In this document: positions 1 through 8,363 of the stretch, in pieces
Numbering within the stretch: position 1 is the first letter of the stretch
Layout of the letters: each line of letters starts with the position of its first letter
Assembly: GCA_947177925.1 (NCBI GenBank)
Contig: CAMWWJ010000140.1
Coordinates: 1-8,473, forward strand
DNA from: an uncultured Lachnospiraceae bacterium
GTDB lineage: Bacteria > Bacillota > Clostridia > Lachnospirales > Lachnospiraceae
DNA: 8,473 nt
Direction of reading: 5' to 3'
Position numbers and translations under genes: made by a program
Notes under the pieces: generated by a model
Told to the model about the DNA's origin: nothing
Databases searched by the model: none
What the model saw: only the letters and a program-made list of their open reading frames with translations

Positions 1-1
1 C

Positions 2-12
2 TGCTATATAAT
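2..12 (+). promoter_or_regulatory. Probable -10 element of the addBA promoter (truncated by the window edge)
   Basis: TATAAT at 7-12 is a perfect match to the sigma-A -10 consensus. A TG at 2-3 also sits just upstream of an overlapping TATATA (5-10), giving an extended -10 arrangement. A start point near 18-20 would leave a leader of roughly 50 nt before the addB ATG. The -35 box would lie outside the window, so only half of the promoter is visible. The rest of the leader (13-72) is A-rich and shows no hairpin, riboswitch-like structure or small ORF. Confidence 0.5.
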
Positions 13-63
13 AAATACCAGCGAAAAGTATAAAGAAAAAATAAGAAAAAGACGAGAGCATAC

Positions 64-67
64 AGGA
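64..67 (+). promoter_or_regulatory. Ribosome binding site of addB
   Basis: AGGA ends five bases before the ATG at 73. It is a modest Shine-Dalgarno core. It supports this start, as does the protein itself: the Walker A motif begins only eight residues in, which is normal for AddB. Confidence 0.55.
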
Positions 68-72
68 AAATT

Positions 73-3000
73 ATGGGATTACAATTTTACTTTGGGGCTT
101 CGGGCTCCGGAAAAAGCACAACCGTATACAAGGATATCATAGAATGGTCTGGGAGGGAGCCGGAGCGGGAATTTTTAATTCTGGTGCCGGACCAGTTCAC
201 CATGCAGACGCAAAAGGAGCTTTGCCTGCTGAATGAAGGGATCATGAACATTGACGTGCTGAGCTTTTCCAGACTGACCCACCGTATTTTTGAAGAGGTG
301 GGAAAGGAAGAGCGGATCGTACTGGATGATACGGGAAAGAACCTGATTTTGAGAAAGGTAGCGGCAGAGCAAAAGGAAGAACTGAAGGTGCTGGGAAGCC
401 ACTTGAATCAGGTAGGCTATATTCATGAAATCAAAAGTGTGATTTCCGAATTCATGCAGTATGACATCGACCCTAAGGGAATGGAAGAATTGATTTCTTA
501 TGGAGCAAAAAAGGGAGAGCTTTCTTCCAAGCTTTTGGATTTAAAGCTTTTATACGAGGGCTTCCTGTCTTTTTTAAAAGAAAAATACATAACCACAGAG
601 GAGAGTCTGGATCTTCTTAGTAAATCCCTGTATAAGTCCCCCACTATTCAAAACAGCATAGTGGTGTTTGACGGCTTTACGGGATTTACCCCTGTGCAGA
701 ATCGGCTGATTAAGGAACTGATGGTGCAGGCAAGAGAAGTGATTATGACCATTACCGTTGACACAAGAGAAAATCCTTACGAAACGGACGGAGAACACAA
801 GCTGTTTTATTTAAGTAAAAAAACAGTGGAATCCATGGAAAAAATGGCAAAAGAGGCAGGTGTTGAAAGGCGGAAGGATGTGGTGCTTTCCGGTGAGGAG
901 CTTCCAAGGTTTGGAACATGCAAAGAGCTTTCCCATTTGGAGAAGAATTTGTTTCGTCAGAAAAAGGCTGTCTTCTCAGGAGAGAATCATGCGGTATTTT
1001 TATCGGAAGGAGCAAATCCAAGAGAAGAAATCCAGCAGGTGTGCGTCCGGATTAAGGAGCTTCTGCAAAAGGAGCAGTATTGTTACCGGGACATAGCCAT
1101 TATTGCAGGGGATTTGGAGGCCTATGGACATTTTATCGATATGGAATGCAGACGGTATGACATTCCGGTATATCTGGACCAGACAAAAGGGGTAATGAAC
1201 AATCCGATGGTTCTGGCTATTATCAGTGCCTTACAGGTGGTGCTGTATGATTTCTCCTATGACAGTGTATTTTGCTTTTTGCGGACTGGATTAACGGGGC
1301 TTTCCATGGAAGAAATCGACAGACTGGAATATTATGTGAAGGCTTTGGGAATCAGGGGAAAGCGTGCCTATCAGAAGCTCTTTATCCGAATAACAAGGCA
1401 GATGCAGACAGAAGGTGAGGAAAAGGGCAAGGTGTCAGAACGGCTTGCATGCTTAAATGACACACGAGAAAAGTTTATGACGCTAATGTCACCTCTTATT
1501 CTGCTGTCTGACATAAAGAAAACTGGAAATGAAAAAAACGAATATGGGAAAAGTGGAGAATACCCGGCAGAATCTTTGGTAAGGGCTGTATATGACTTTT
1601 GTGTCATTAGTGGATTTCAGGAAAAAATGGAACAATTGGAAGCCGGTTTTCAGGAGCAGGGGGATTTGGCAAAAGCCAAGGAATACGGACAGGTCTATCC
1701 TTTGGTAATGGATCTGTTAAATCAGATTTATGAGCTGTTAAAGGAAGAAGCCATGACCCTGCAGGAATTTTCGGATATATTAACGGCGGGATTCAGTGAA
1801 TTAAAGGTAGGGACCATTCCCCAAAATGTGGATCAGGTAGTGGCGGGAGATATGGAACGAACCAGATTGAAGCAGGTGCGGGCTTTGTTTTTCGTAGGGC
1901 TTAATGACAGCGCAATTCCCGGAGGCGGGAAAAAAGGTGGCCTGATATCCGATATGGAAAGAGAGTTTTTACAGGAGAGCGGCGTTGAGCTGGCGCCTAC
2001 CGGAAGGCAGCAGATGTTCATTCAAAGGCTGTATCTCTATTTGAATATGACAAAACCGTCAGAAAAGCTGTTCTTATCCTATTCCCGGGTAGACCGGGAA
2101 GGAAAAGGAAATCGTCCTGCCTATCTGGTGGATGTCATAAAAGGTCTATATGGTGATTTAAAGACAGAAGGAAACAAGGAAGGGCTGGAATGTAAAATTG
2201 CTGCCAAAAAGGACGGACTGGATGATTTTGCCGGACTTATGGGAAGCTATGGGCAGGGATTTTTAGAGGAAGATGAAGAAAAAAGAAAAGAATTTTTTAC
2301 CCTTTACCATTTTTACCAAAAGGAAGATGAAATAAAAAAACTGATAGAAGCTGCTTTTTATGAATATGTGTCAGCGCCTCTTTCCAGGGAGGCGGCAAGG
2401 CTCATATACGGAGAAGTGCTGGAAAGCAGCATAAGCCGTTTGGAACAGTTTGCTTCCTGCGGATATGCACATTTTCTAAAATACGGACTTATGCTTCAGG
2501 AGAAAGAAGAATTTTCCTTTGAAGCAGTGGATATGGGAAATGTGTTTCATGATGTTTTGGAAGGTTTTTCCGGCTACTTGAAAGAGCAGAATACTACATG
2601 GTTTCAATTTACCAGTGAACAGGCAAAAAGCTATGTGGAGGAAAAGCTGAAGGAACTGGCTGTGGAGTATGGGGAAACGGTGCTTTTGGACAGTGCCAGA
2701 AATGCTTATATACTAAAAAGGATGGGACGAATTTTGAACCGTACTTTGGAAACCCTGCAATATCAGTTGAAAAAAGGTGTTTTCGAGCCAAAAGCCTTTG
2801 AGCTTCCTTTTTCTATGGTAAAGGAATTTGACGGAAAAACCATGAAGGTAAGGGGCAGGATCGACCGGATGGATACGGTGGAAAAGGACGGCATATTGTA
2901 TGTGAAGGTAATGGATTATAAATCGGGAAATATAAAATTCGACCCGGTTTCTCTTTATTACGGGCTTCAGATGCAGCTTGCCCTATATATGAACAGCGCA

Positions 3001-3534
3001 GTCCTGAAAGAGAAACAGGAACATCCGGACAAGCAGGTGGAACCGGCGGCGCTTCTTTACTATCAAATGACAGACCCGTATGTGGAACGCACGGAGCAGG
3101 TTTCCTCCGGGGAACAGATTGAAGAGGCTATTCACACAGCACTTCGTACAAAAGGAGTAGTGCTTGAGGAGGAACAAGTGGTATCCATGCTGGACGGCAG
3201 CTTTTCGGATGCTTCCAATGTGATTCCGGTAGAACGCAAAAAGGCAGGGGGCTATAAGGCAGGTTCCGGCGTGGTCACAAGAGATGAGCTAAAAGCCATT
3301 TCCCAATATGCGGATTTCAAGATTCAGGAAATCGGGGAAAAAATACTAAAGGGTGAAATCCCGGTAAATCCATATGAGAAGGGAAACCAAAACCCCTGTA
3401 CGTATTGCGGCTATCAGGGAATATGCGGATTTGACAAAAAAATAAAAGGTTTTGATTATAAGAGTTTAGATACGATGTCCAAGGAAGAAGCAATGAAAAA
3501 AATCAGGGAGAAAGTAACGGAGGAAGGGATATAA
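73..3534 (+). CDS. addB: ATP-dependent helicase/deoxyribonuclease subunit B (AddB)
   Basis: AddB is the second subunit of the AddAB helicase-nuclease, which resects double-strand breaks up to Chi sites and feeds single-stranded DNA to RecA in the cytoplasm. The 1153-aa product is normal full length. An intact Walker A (GASGSGKST) lies at residues 8-16 and a family-typical FDGFTGF at 199-205. A GDMERTRL segment near 592-599 leads into FFVGLND at 606-612. The C-terminal RecB-type nuclease shows GRIDRMD (928-934), DYKSG (948-952) and QMQLALYM (966-973), with D931, D948 and K950 as likely catalytic residues. C796 plus C1109-x2-C1112-x5-C1118 match the four cysteines that bind the 4Fe-4S cluster in Bacillus subtilis AddB, including their spacing. 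Family knowledge: AddB's helicase fold does not drive translocation but reads Chi, and its nuclease cuts the 5'-ended strand. The stop overlaps the addA start by one base. Nothing appears missing; a hydrophilic stretch near residues 485-500 looks like a variable linker. Confidence 0.97.
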   Translation: MGLQFYFGASGSGKSTTVYKDIIEWSGREPEREFLILVPDQFTMQTQKELCLLNEGIMNIDVLSFSRLTHRIFEEVGKEERIVLDDTGKNLILRKVAAEQKEELKVLGSHLNQVGYIHEIKSVISEFMQYDIDPKGMEELISYGAKKGELSSKLLDLKLLYEGFLSFLKEKYITTEESLDLLSKSLYKSPTIQNSIVVFDGFTGFTPVQNRLIKELMVQAREVIMTITVDTRENPYETDGEHKLFYLSKKTVESMEKMAKEAGVERRKDVVLSGEELPRFGTCKELSHLEKNLFRQKKAVFSGENHAVFLSEGANPREEIQQVCVRIKELLQKEQYCYRDIAIIAGDLEAYGHFIDMECRRYDIPVYLDQTKGVMNNPMVLAIISALQVVLYDFSYDSVFCFLRTGLTGLSMEEIDRLEYYVKALGIRGKRAYQKLFIRITRQMQTEGEEKGKVSERLACLNDTREKFMTLMSPLILLSDIKKTGNEKNEYGKSGEYPAESLVRAVYDFCVISGFQEKMEQLEAGFQEQGDLAKAKEYGQVYPLVMDLLNQIYELLKEEAMTLQEFSDILTAGFSELKVGTIPQNVDQVVAGDMERTRLKQVRALFFVGLNDSAIPGGGKKGGLISDMEREFLQESGVELAPTGRQQMFIQRLYLYLNMTKPSEKLFLSYSRVDREGKGNRPAYLVDVIKGLYGDLKTEGNKEGLECKIAAKKDGLDDFAGLMGSYGQGFLEEDEEKRKEFFTLYHFYQKEDEIKKLIEAAFYEYVSAPLSREAARLIYGEVLESSISRLEQFASCGYAHFLKYGLMLQEKEEFSFEAVDMGNVFHDVLEGFSGYLKEQNTTWFQFTSEQAKSYVEEKLKELAVEYGETVLLDSARNAYILKRMGRILNRTLETLQYQLKKGVFEPKAFELPFSMVKEFDGKTMKVRGRIDRMDTVEKDGILYVKVMDYKSGNIKFDPVSLYYGLQMQLALYMNSAVLKEKQEHPDKQVEPAALLYYQMTDPYVERTEQVSSGEQIEEAIHTALRTKGVVLEEEQVVSMLDGSFSDASNVIPVERKKAGGYKAGSGVVTRDELKAISQYADFKIQEIGEKILKGEIPVNPYEKGNQNPCTYCGYQGICGFDKKIKGFDYKSLDTMSKEEAMKKIREKVTEEGI

Positions 3535-3536
3535 TG
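3519..3536 (+). promoter_or_regulatory. addA ribosome binding site and addB/addA stop-start overlap
   Basis: GGAGG at 3519-3523, inside the last codons of addB, lies ten bases before the addA ATG at 3534. The addB stop TAA (3532-3534) and the addA ATG share one A (TAATG). This arrangement suggests termination-reinitiation coupling, which would keep the two subunits of an obligate heterodimer in balance. The site fixes the addA start; no earlier in-frame start is needed, because the Q motif follows directly. Confidence 0.8.
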
Positions 3537-6500
3537 GGGATTTCTTTTACAAAAGAACAACAACAGGTCATTGATGAAAGAAATAAGAACCTTCTTGTTT
3601 CAGCGGCAGCAGGTTCCGGAAAGACTGCCGTTTTGGTAGAACGGATACTTTCCATTGTGACGGATCAGGAACATCCGGCAGATATAGACAGACTGCTGAT
3701 CGTGACCTTTACCAATGCGGCAGCGGCGGAAATGCGGGAGCGTATTTTAAAGGCCATTTTGGAAAGGCTGGATGAGGACCCGGAAAACGAACATCTCCAG
3801 AGACAGTCGGCTTATATCCACCGGGCACAGATTACTACTATTGACAGCTTTTGTAAGTATTTGCTTACCAATCATTTTGAGGACATCGGACTGGACCCTT
3901 CTTTCCGGATCGGAGACCTGGGAGAGCTGAATCTGATAAAACGGGATGTGCTTGCGGAGCTGATGGAAAAGGAGCATGAAAAGGCGGAGGAAGGATTCCT
4001 TACTTTGCTGGAAAGCTATGTTTCCGGTAGAAACGAGGGAATTTTAGAGGACTACGTGTTAAAGCTTTATGAATTTGCCATGAGCTATCCCTGGCCCAAA
4101 AGCTGGCTTTTGCAGTGCAAGGAGGCTTATTTGTGTGAAAGCATGGAGGAATTTAAGGAAAAGCCCTTTTTAAAGGAAATGATGAATCATGTGGAAAAGC
4201 TTTGCAAGGAAGCGGTATTCCTCTTAACGCTTGCATTGGATATTTGTGAACAGAATGACGGACCATATATGTATGGAGAGCTTTTGGAGCAGGAAATGCA
4301 GATGCTTTCAGAGCTGGCGAAGGAAAAGGACTATGAGCTTTTTTATGAAAAGGTATCGCAGATCAAGTTTGGCAGGCTTCCCGCCAAAAAGGATGATACG
4401 GTGCTGTCTGAGAAAAGGGAACAGGCAAAGGAGCTTCGGAATCAGGCAAAAGAGCTGATACAGCAAATAAAGGATTCTTTTTTCTTTGTTTCGCCAGAGC
4501 AGGGCCTTTTAGATGTAAAAACATGTGGCGGCAATGTAAGCGCCCTGATTGACCTTACCCTTTCTTTTATGGAGCTTTTTTCGGAGAAGAAGAAAGAAAA
4601 GAATCTGATGGACTTTTCAGATATGGAACACTATGCTTTGGAAATCCTTTTGGAAGAAAAGGAAGGAAAAAAGGTTCCTACCAAAACCGCACTGGCTTAT
4701 CAGGAATATTTTGTGGAGGTTATGACCGATGAATACCAGGACAGCAATCTGGTACAGGAATTGCTGCTAGAAAGCATTTCAAAAAAGGAAAAGGGACAGT
4801 GCAACCGCTTTATGGTGGGGGATGTAAAGCAGAGTATTTATGGATTCCGTCTTGCAAGGCCGGAGCTGTTCATGGAAAAATTCCAGCAGTATCATGAAAG
4901 TTATGTGAACCATGACCCGGATCATATGCGCATCGACCTTCATAAAAATTTCAGAAGCAGGAAAGAAGTCATAGACAGCGTGAATTTTATATTCGGAAAG
5001 CTTATGGATGCTTCCATGGGAGGAATCACCTATGATGAGGAGGCAGCTTTGTATTCTGGTGCCGATTATCCGGAAGCGGATTGTTCCATTTATGAAACGG
5101 AGCTTCTTTTGTTTGAGAGGAAGGAAACTCTGGTTCAGGAAGAAACCGGAGAAGAGGAAGAAATCGTTACGTCCATACCCAAAAAACAGGCGGAAGCTGT
5201 CATGATAGGAAACCGAATCAAGGCAATGGTAGGAAGCTTTCCCGTTACGGATAAAGAAACAGGAAAACTTCGTCCGGCCAAGTATCAGGACATTGTCATA
5301 TTGCTTCGTTCGGGAGAAAGCACCCAGGAAATTTTGAAAGAGGAGCTGGCCAATCAGGGAATTCCGGTACATATTGCTTCCAAATCCGGTTATTTCTCCA
5401 CCATGGAGGTGCGGTATGTGCTCCAGTATTTACAGGTTCTGAATAATCCTTATGAGGATATGGCTCTTGCAGGACTTTTAAAATCCCCATTTTTCTTTTA
5501 TACCGATGAGGAGCTTGCTATATTAAAGGGCTTTCGGGGAAAAGAAAAGAAAAGGGATTATCTTTTGGAATGCATGAAAGCCTTTGGGACAGAAGAGTCT
5601 CAGGAAAGCCTTGCACAATACATTGCAGAAAAGGACCAGACCACATCATGGGCTGCCCTGCAAAAAAAGGTGAAAAATACATTGGAAAATATAGAAGAAA
5701 ACCGGAAAAGGGCGGTTGTTCTTTCGATTTATGAGCTGATGGCACATATCTTTTCCCAGACCTTTTATCTGGAATATGTCAGTGCCCTGCCGGGAGGAGA
5801 GCAGAAAAAAGCAAATGTGGAAATGCTGTTGGAAAAGGCCATTGAATTTGAAAAAACCAGTTTTCAAGGCTTATTTCAGTTCGTCCGGTATATTGAGCGG
5901 ATGGAGAAGTACAGCATCGATTCGGGAGAGGCGAATATACTGGATGAGCGGGCGGATACGGTACGGATTATGACGATTCACAAAAGTAAGGGACTGGAAT
6001 TTCCAATCTGTTTTGTTTCCGGACTTGCCAGGCGGTTCAACATGCAGGATATACAAAGCCCTGTGCTTTTGGACATGGACTGGGGAATCGGAACGGATAT
6101 GATAGACCCAAAAGCCCGTATTAAGACAAAGACCATCAGTAAGAATATGCTGGCGGCCAAAGGTAAGCTGGACAGTCTGGGGGAGGAGCTGCGTATTTTA
6201 TATGTGGCTCTTACCAGAGCAAAGGAAAAGCTGATTCTGACCGGAGAGGTGGAGAAGGTACAGACATTGCTGCAAAAATACAGGGGAATGGAAAAACTGG
6301 AGAAACTGCCTTTTTCTTTCAGGAGCAGTGCCACAAATGCGCTTTCCTATGTGATGGCGGCACTGATGGGGCATGAGGACTTTGAAAGGATATGCAGGGT
6401 ATTTCATGAAAGAGACTTAGAGCTTATCCGTTTTGGAGAAGATCTTCAAAAGCATGTGAGAAAGGAACGGCTTTTGAGAGGCTGGCAGCAGGAAGAAATC

Positions 6501-7265
6501 AATCAGGCGCTCATGGCGGATCTGCAGGAAAAATTCGCCTATCAGTATCCCCATGAAGTATTAAGCAGGATGTATACAAAGACAAGCGTTTCTGAACTGA
6601 AGCTGGAAGCCATGAAAGAAGAGGGAGAAGAACTCCACTCTATTTTTGAAACGGAAAGACCACCGGTGCCTTATCTGCCGGGCTTTTTAAGGGAAGAGCA
6701 GGAAGCAGGCGGAACAAGCAGGGGAAGCGCCTACCACAAGGTGCTTGAGCTGTTGGATTACAGAGAATATGAACTGAAAGGAGAAGAAGGGGAAAAGCCG
6801 GAAAAGGCTCAAAAGAGACTGGCGGAAAAAGTGAAGCAGGATATGGAAGGCTTTGTACAGTCAGGAAGGCTTACAAGAGAATATATGGAGCTTGTAAGGC
6901 CGGATAAAATCGCTGCCTTTGTGGTTTCTATCTATGGGCAGAAAATGTGCAGGGCGGCAAAGGCGGGAAGGCTTTATAAAGAAAGACCTTTCGTAATCGG
7001 CATATCGGCAGAACGGGTAAATCCGCAGTTCCCCAAGGAAGAAATCGTATTGATTCAGGGAATCATTGACGTATACTTTGAGGAAGACGGGGAGCTTGTG
7101 GTGCTGGATTACAAAACTGACCGGGTGGAAGCTATGGTGGAATTACTTCGCCGTTATGAAACCCAGTTGAATTATTACGGAGAAGCCCTTTGTTCTCTGT
7201 TAAAAAAGCGGGTAAAGGAAAGGGTGATCTATTCCTTTTCGCTGGAAGAGGCGATTGCCTGGTAG
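3534..7265 (+). CDS. addA: ATP-dependent helicase/nuclease subunit A (AddA)
   Basis: AddA is the UvrD/Rep-type (SF1A) motor and one of the two nucleases of AddAB, moving 3'-5' on DNA during break resection. All helicase motifs are visible in the 1243-aa product: Q motif FTKEQQQVI (5-13), Walker A AAAGSGKT (24-31), motif Ia VTFTNAAAAEMRERI (57-71), Walker B TDEYQDS (398-404), motif III VGDVKQSIYGFR (428-439), motif IV NFRSR (472-476), motif V-like TIHKSKGLEF (814-823), and motif VI RILYVALTRAKEKL with the arginine finger candidate R895. The C-terminal RecB-family nuclease has H1068, D1179 (GIIDVYF), DYKTD at 1192-1196 and QLNYY at 1211-1215, matching the catalytic H, D, D and K of the family. 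Length is normal and no motif is degenerate. It is coupled to addB. Its last 37 bp overlap the reading-frame remnant of the convergent glycosyltransferase, and no obvious intrinsic terminator follows. Confidence 0.98.
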   Translation: MGISFTKEQQQVIDERNKNLLVSAAAGSGKTAVLVERILSIVTDQEHPADIDRLLIVTFTNAAAAEMRERILKAILERLDEDPENEHLQRQSAYIHRAQITTIDSFCKYLLTNHFEDIGLDPSFRIGDLGELNLIKRDVLAELMEKEHEKAEEGFLTLLESYVSGRNEGILEDYVLKLYEFAMSYPWPKSWLLQCKEAYLCESMEEFKEKPFLKEMMNHVEKLCKEAVFLLTLALDICEQNDGPYMYGELLEQEMQMLSELAKEKDYELFYEKVSQIKFGRLPAKKDDTVLSEKREQAKELRNQAKELIQQIKDSFFFVSPEQGLLDVKTCGGNVSALIDLTLSFMELFSEKKKEKNLMDFSDMEHYALEILLEEKEGKKVPTKTALAYQEYFVEVMTDEYQDSNLVQELLLESISKKEKGQCNRFMVGDVKQSIYGFRLARPELFMEKFQQYHESYVNHDPDHMRIDLHKNFRSRKEVIDSVNFIFGKLMDASMGGITYDEEAALYSGADYPEADCSIYETELLLFERKETLVQEETGEEEEIVTSIPKKQAEAVMIGNRIKAMVGSFPVTDKETGKLRPAKYQDIVILLRSGESTQEILKEELANQGIPVHIASKSGYFSTMEVRYVLQYLQVLNNPYEDMALAGLLKSPFFFYTDEELAILKGFRGKEKKRDYLLECMKAFGTEESQESLAQYIAEKDQTTSWAALQKKVKNTLENIEENRKRAVVLSIYELMAHIFSQTFYLEYVSALPGGEQKKANVEMLLEKAIEFEKTSFQGLFQFVRYIERMEKYSIDSGEANILDERADTVRIMTIHKSKGLEFPICFVSGLARRFNMQDIQSPVLLDMDWGIGTDMIDPKARIKTKTISKNMLAAKGKLDSLGEELRILYVALTRAKEKLILTGEVEKVQTLLQKYRGMEKLEKLPFSFRSSATNALSYVMAALMGHEDFERICRVFHERDLELIRFGEDLQKHVRKERLLRGWQQEEINQALMADLQEKFAYQYPHEVLSRMYTKTSVSELKLEAMKEEGEELHSIFETERPPVPYLPGFLREEQEAGGTSRGSAYHKVLELLDYREYELKGEEGEKPEKAQKRLAEKVKQDMEGFVQSGRLTREYMELVRPDKIAAFVVSIYGQKMCRAAKAGRLYKERPFVIGISAERVNPQFPKEEIVLIQGIIDVYFEEDGELVVLDYKTDRVEAMVELLRRYETQLNYYGEALCSLLKKRVKERVIYSFSLEEAIAW

Positions 7266-7408
7266 GTCCAGTCATTTCCTGCCTTCCGGTAAGCCTCTGC
7301 TTCCTCCATAAGCCCAAGTTTTTCGTAGCAGCCGGCAATGGCAAGCAGGGGAAGGTCGCCGCTTAAACGGATATTTAATATGCTTTTCGTCTCATAGGCG
7401 GCATTATA
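7229..7408 (-). pseudogene. Orphaned C-terminal remnant of the glycosyltransferase (TPR tail after a premature stop)
   Basis: Reading the minus strand in the glycosyltransferase frame beyond its TAA (7409-7411), 59 codons stay open down to TAG at 7229-7231. The translation begins YNAAYETKSILNI, which completes the TPR cut by the stop. It continues with LPLLAIAGCYEKLG, then LMEEAEAYRKAGNDW, a second TPR-like helix pair, and ends TYQAIASSSEKE. The only in-frame ATG is deep inside (7307-7309) and I saw no start preceded by a ribosome binding site, so independent expression is unlikely. The last 37 bp overlap the 3' end of addA on the other strand. What is seen is the open frame and the TPR-like pattern; that it is the severed end of the neighbouring gene is inference, but a strong one. 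Confidence 0.75.
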
Positions 7409-8272
7409 TTACCAGATCACTGCCTCTTCATAATCCGACAGGGATTCATAATGCTTCCCAAGCTCATAGCATATTTCGGAGCAGACATTCCCGGCAACGT
7501 TTTTCAGGGCATATTTGAAGAAGCTTTCGGTGTCATGCTGCAGGCGGTAAGCTTTTGCAACCACGCAGCATGCCTCCATGATTTCATCCTCTGTGCGGGT
7601 AGTATCGGCTAAAGTATTCAGAAAGGCAGGAAGCGCCCGGATAAAGTCCTCTTCACTGCCGGATATGAACAGTTCTTTTGCATAAATATTGTGCAGTCTT
7701 TTATCGAAACGTACTCCGTTTTTCTCCATTGCTTCAAAGGCTTTCAAATCTCTGGATGTGTGTTCCCCTAGTGGCATGTGGAGTATTTCCACGTCGCTGT
7801 CATAAATCACAGGTTCTAACCGGACTGCCTCGTGAATAGCTCCTTCCCATGTAAAGGTACGAAGGCGTTTATAAAGCTTGGGACGATATTCCCTGTCATA
7901 ATTGTAGATCGTATTATAGGATAACTGATTGCAATAAAGCATTTGGACAATATCGATTTCCGGCAGCAGGCTTTGTTTTAAGAGCCGGAACCGGTTTCTG
8001 TTTTCTTCCTCTAAAACCTCGTCGGCATCGGCACAGTATATGTATTCCATAGTCGCCCTGGAAAAGGAAAAGTTCCTTGCGTCGGAAAAGCTTCCGGTCC
8101 AGGTAAAATCATATACTTTATCCGTAAAGCCCTTTGCAATTTCCTTTGTGCGGTCGGTGGAGCCGGTATCTACGATAATGATTTCATCCATGAGGTCGGC
8201 AATGGAAGTAAGACATCTTTTTAGAACCTTCTCTTCATTTTTTACGATCATACATAAGCTTATGGTAATCAT
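7409..8272 (-). CDS. Family 2 glycosyltransferase with C-terminal TPR region, truncated by a premature stop
   Basis: The product is a 287-aa cytosolic-looking protein with no signal peptide or membrane span. It has a GT-A fold N-terminus: SLCMIVKNEE (5-14), IIIVDTGSTDRT (31-42), SFSDARNFS (61-69) and the DxD-type metal/nucleotide-sugar site CADADEVL (80-87, D82 and D84). WEGAIHE follows at 142-148. This resembles the WaaE/SunS-like branch of GT2. The second half is helical, and from about 262 a TPR (YELGKHY, then DYEEAVIW) begins. The frame stops at W287 in the middle of the TPR's second helix, while the same frame continues to 7229. Restoring the stop would give about 347 aa, close to what I recall for TPR-containing GT2 proteins. 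The sugar and acceptor cannot be told from sequence. The ATG at 8272 is supported by AGGAG six bases upstream. The catalytic core is intact, so partial activity is possible, but loss of the TPR end may destabilise the protein. Confidence 0.88.
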   Translation of the reverse strand: MITISLCMIVKNEEKVLKRCLTSIADLMDEIIIVDTGSTDRTKEIAKGFTDKVYDFTWTGSFSDARNFSFSRATMEYIYCADADEVLEEENRNRFRLLKQSLLPEIDIVQMLYCNQLSYNTIYNYDREYRPKLYKRLRTFTWEGAIHEAVRLEPVIYDSDVEILHMPLGEHTSRDLKAFEAMEKNGVRFDKRLHNIYAKELFISGSEEDFIRALPAFLNTLADTTRTEDEIMEACCVVAKAYRLQHDTESFFKYALKNVAGNVCSEICYELGKHYESLSDYEEAVIW

Positions 8273-8278
8273 GGCATT

Positions 8279-8283
8279 CTCCT
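8279..8283 (-). promoter_or_regulatory. Ribosome binding site of the glycosyltransferase
   Basis: On the minus strand AGGAG lies six bases before the ATG at 8272. A second ATG at 8277-8275 is out of frame, meets a stop after one codon and sits too close to the Shine-Dalgarno core, so 8272 is the start. Confidence 0.7.
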
Positions 8284-8314
8284 AAAGGTTTTTTCAAGAA
8301 TTTTGTGTAAGGTC

Positions 8315-8363
8315 AGTGTAACATATTCTTAGGGAATTATGAAGCACGGAAATCAATTTTCAA
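8315..8363 (-). promoter_or_regulatory. Candidate promoter(s) for the glycosyltransferase
   Basis: On the minus strand, TTGAAA (8363-8358) and CATAAT (8341-8336) are separated by 16 bases. Each matches five of six sigma-A consensus bases. A second candidate lies downstream: the extended -10 TGTTACACT (8323-8315), with TTCATA as a weak -35 at 17 bases. Either would give a short leader (about 55 or 35 nt). TTGAAA directly follows the stop codon of the partial upstream ORF, which fits a separate transcription start for the glycosyltransferase. Confidence 0.4.

Noticed and set aside
3496..3502. Run of seven A residues near the end of addB as a frameshift site
   Set aside because: The addB frame continues normally through it to a stop perfectly placed for coupling to addA, and the essential cysteine cluster is already complete upstream.
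4779..5372. Minus-strand ORF of 197 codons inside addA
   Set aside because: It is antisense to the conserved helicase motifs III and IV of AddA, its translation is rich in Phe, His and Ser without any recognisable pattern, and the opposite strand is a certain gene. It is a shadow of codon bias.
7251..7265. Similarity between the AddA end (EEAIAW-stop) and the glycosyltransferase end (EEAVIW-stop)
   Set aside because: The surrounding DNA is not similar, and the two lie in unrelated protein contexts on opposite strands. It is a short coincidence, not a duplication.
7132..7344. Minus-strand ORF of 70 codons at the addA 3' end
   Set aside because: It is in a different frame from the glycosyltransferase remnant, which has the convincing TPR pattern, and most of it lies antisense to the AddA nuclease end.
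7409..7411. Programmed readthrough or amino-acid recoding at the internal stop
   Set aside because: The codon is TAA. Pyrrolysine uses TAG and selenocysteine uses TGA, and I see no downstream stem-loop that would suggest recoding. A mutation or a sequence error is simpler.
8040..8285. Plus-strand ORF of 81 codons antisense to the glycosyltransferase N-terminus
   Set aside because: It runs opposite the GT-A core motifs (DTGSTDRT, DARNFS, DAD), where the minus frame is certain, and no ribosome binding site or protein pattern supports it.
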